Below are positions 6,301-6,447 of a stretch of DNA of 6,447 bases, one piece after another. The stretch covers positions 1-6,447 of the forward strand of contig VAYC01000298.1 of NCBI GenBank assembly GCA_005885025.1, written 5' to 3'. The first letter of the stretch is position 1. The number at the start of each line of letters is the position of its first letter. A program made the translations under genes and the position numbers. The stretch is from Actinomycetota bacterium. GTDB lineage: Bacteria > Actinomycetota > UBA4738. The notes under the pieces were generated by a model. The model did no database searches. It saw only the letters and a program-made list of their open reading frames with translations, and had not been told where the DNA came from.

Positions 6301-6447
6301 ATGTCCAAGGAGCCAGCGAGGGACCAATCCAAGTCCGCACGGTCCAGACGGGAGCTCCTGGCTGGAGCGGCGGGGGCGCTCGCGGTGATCGCGGCTGAGG
6401 CCGCCGTGAAGATTCCCGCAGCCCAGGCCACCCCAGGGCAGGCAGTC
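6301..6447 (+). CDS. N-terminus of a Tat-exported protein, cut by window edge
   Basis: Forty-nine codons run from ATG 6301 off the right edge with no stop. GGAAGGGGG (6287-6295) ends five bases before the ATG, a good ribosome binding site; an in-frame GTG at 6298 is the only close alternative. Residues 1-17 are polar and basic and end in S15-R16-R17-E-L-L, a twin-arginine motif close to SRRxFL. An Ala-rich hydrophobic stretch follows (21-32), then A41-Q42-A43, a fitting signal peptidase I site. The product is therefore predicted to be exported folded through the Tat system. Only about six mature residues are in the window, so nothing can be said of its function; Tat passengers are often cofactor-containing enzymes or surface hydrolases. 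It diverges from the propeller gene across a 217-bp gap, which may hold shared regulation of two exported proteins. Confidence 0.8.
   Translation, partial: MSKEPARDQSKSARSRRELLAGAAGALAVIAAEAAVKIPAAQATPGQAV

Noticed and set aside
6084..6431. N-terminal extension of the propeller frame by 116 residues from 6431
   Set aside because: It would bury the signal peptide at residue 117, overlaps the Tat-signal gene and lacks a ribosome binding site, whereas ATG 6083 has one.

Overview
The window is GC-rich throughout, with GTG starts, a Tat-exported protein, a short DUF11 surface protein and a WDG-repeat beta-propeller. This suits a high-GC soil-type bacterium, most likely an actinomycetote or a neighbouring lineage often seen as metagenome bins. 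No rRNA or other taxonomic marker is present, so this is inference. There is no tRNA, rRNA, CRISPR array, transposase or phage gene.

Layout from left to right: a cupin-fold protein reading leftward off the left edge (1-440); a divergent ArfB-type ribosome-rescue hydrolase (603-1016); a convergent gap with weak hairpins (1017-1204); then a long block read on the minus strand. That block holds, in transcription order, a secreted seven-bladed propeller protein (6083-4980), a SAM-dependent methyltransferase (4837-3968), and a two-gene unit made of a membrane-anchored DUF11 protein (3825-3241) and a large polytopic membrane protein (3236-1205). At the right edge a Tat-signal protein (6301 onward) diverges from the propeller gene and leaves the window after 49 codons.

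The strongest anomaly is in the large membrane gene. A 16-bp near-perfect tandem duplication (1841-1872) breaks its reading frame near residue 460, and deleting one copy restores a continuous protein of about 671 residues. This could be a true disruption, a reversible slippage switch, or an assembly or consensus error. The propeller gene has two neat features: it contains exactly two cysteines in the mature chain, placed where the N- and C-termini would close the ring, and a 46-bp exact direct repeat lies between blades 2 and 4.

Functionally, the right two thirds looks directed at the cell envelope and exterior: a secreted propeller, an anchored adhesion-like module, a probable GT-C-like membrane enzyme and a Tat substrate. 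The cupin, ArfB and methyltransferase are ordinary single-gene functions with no visible pathway link. I see no convincing new defence, mobile or biosynthetic system here.
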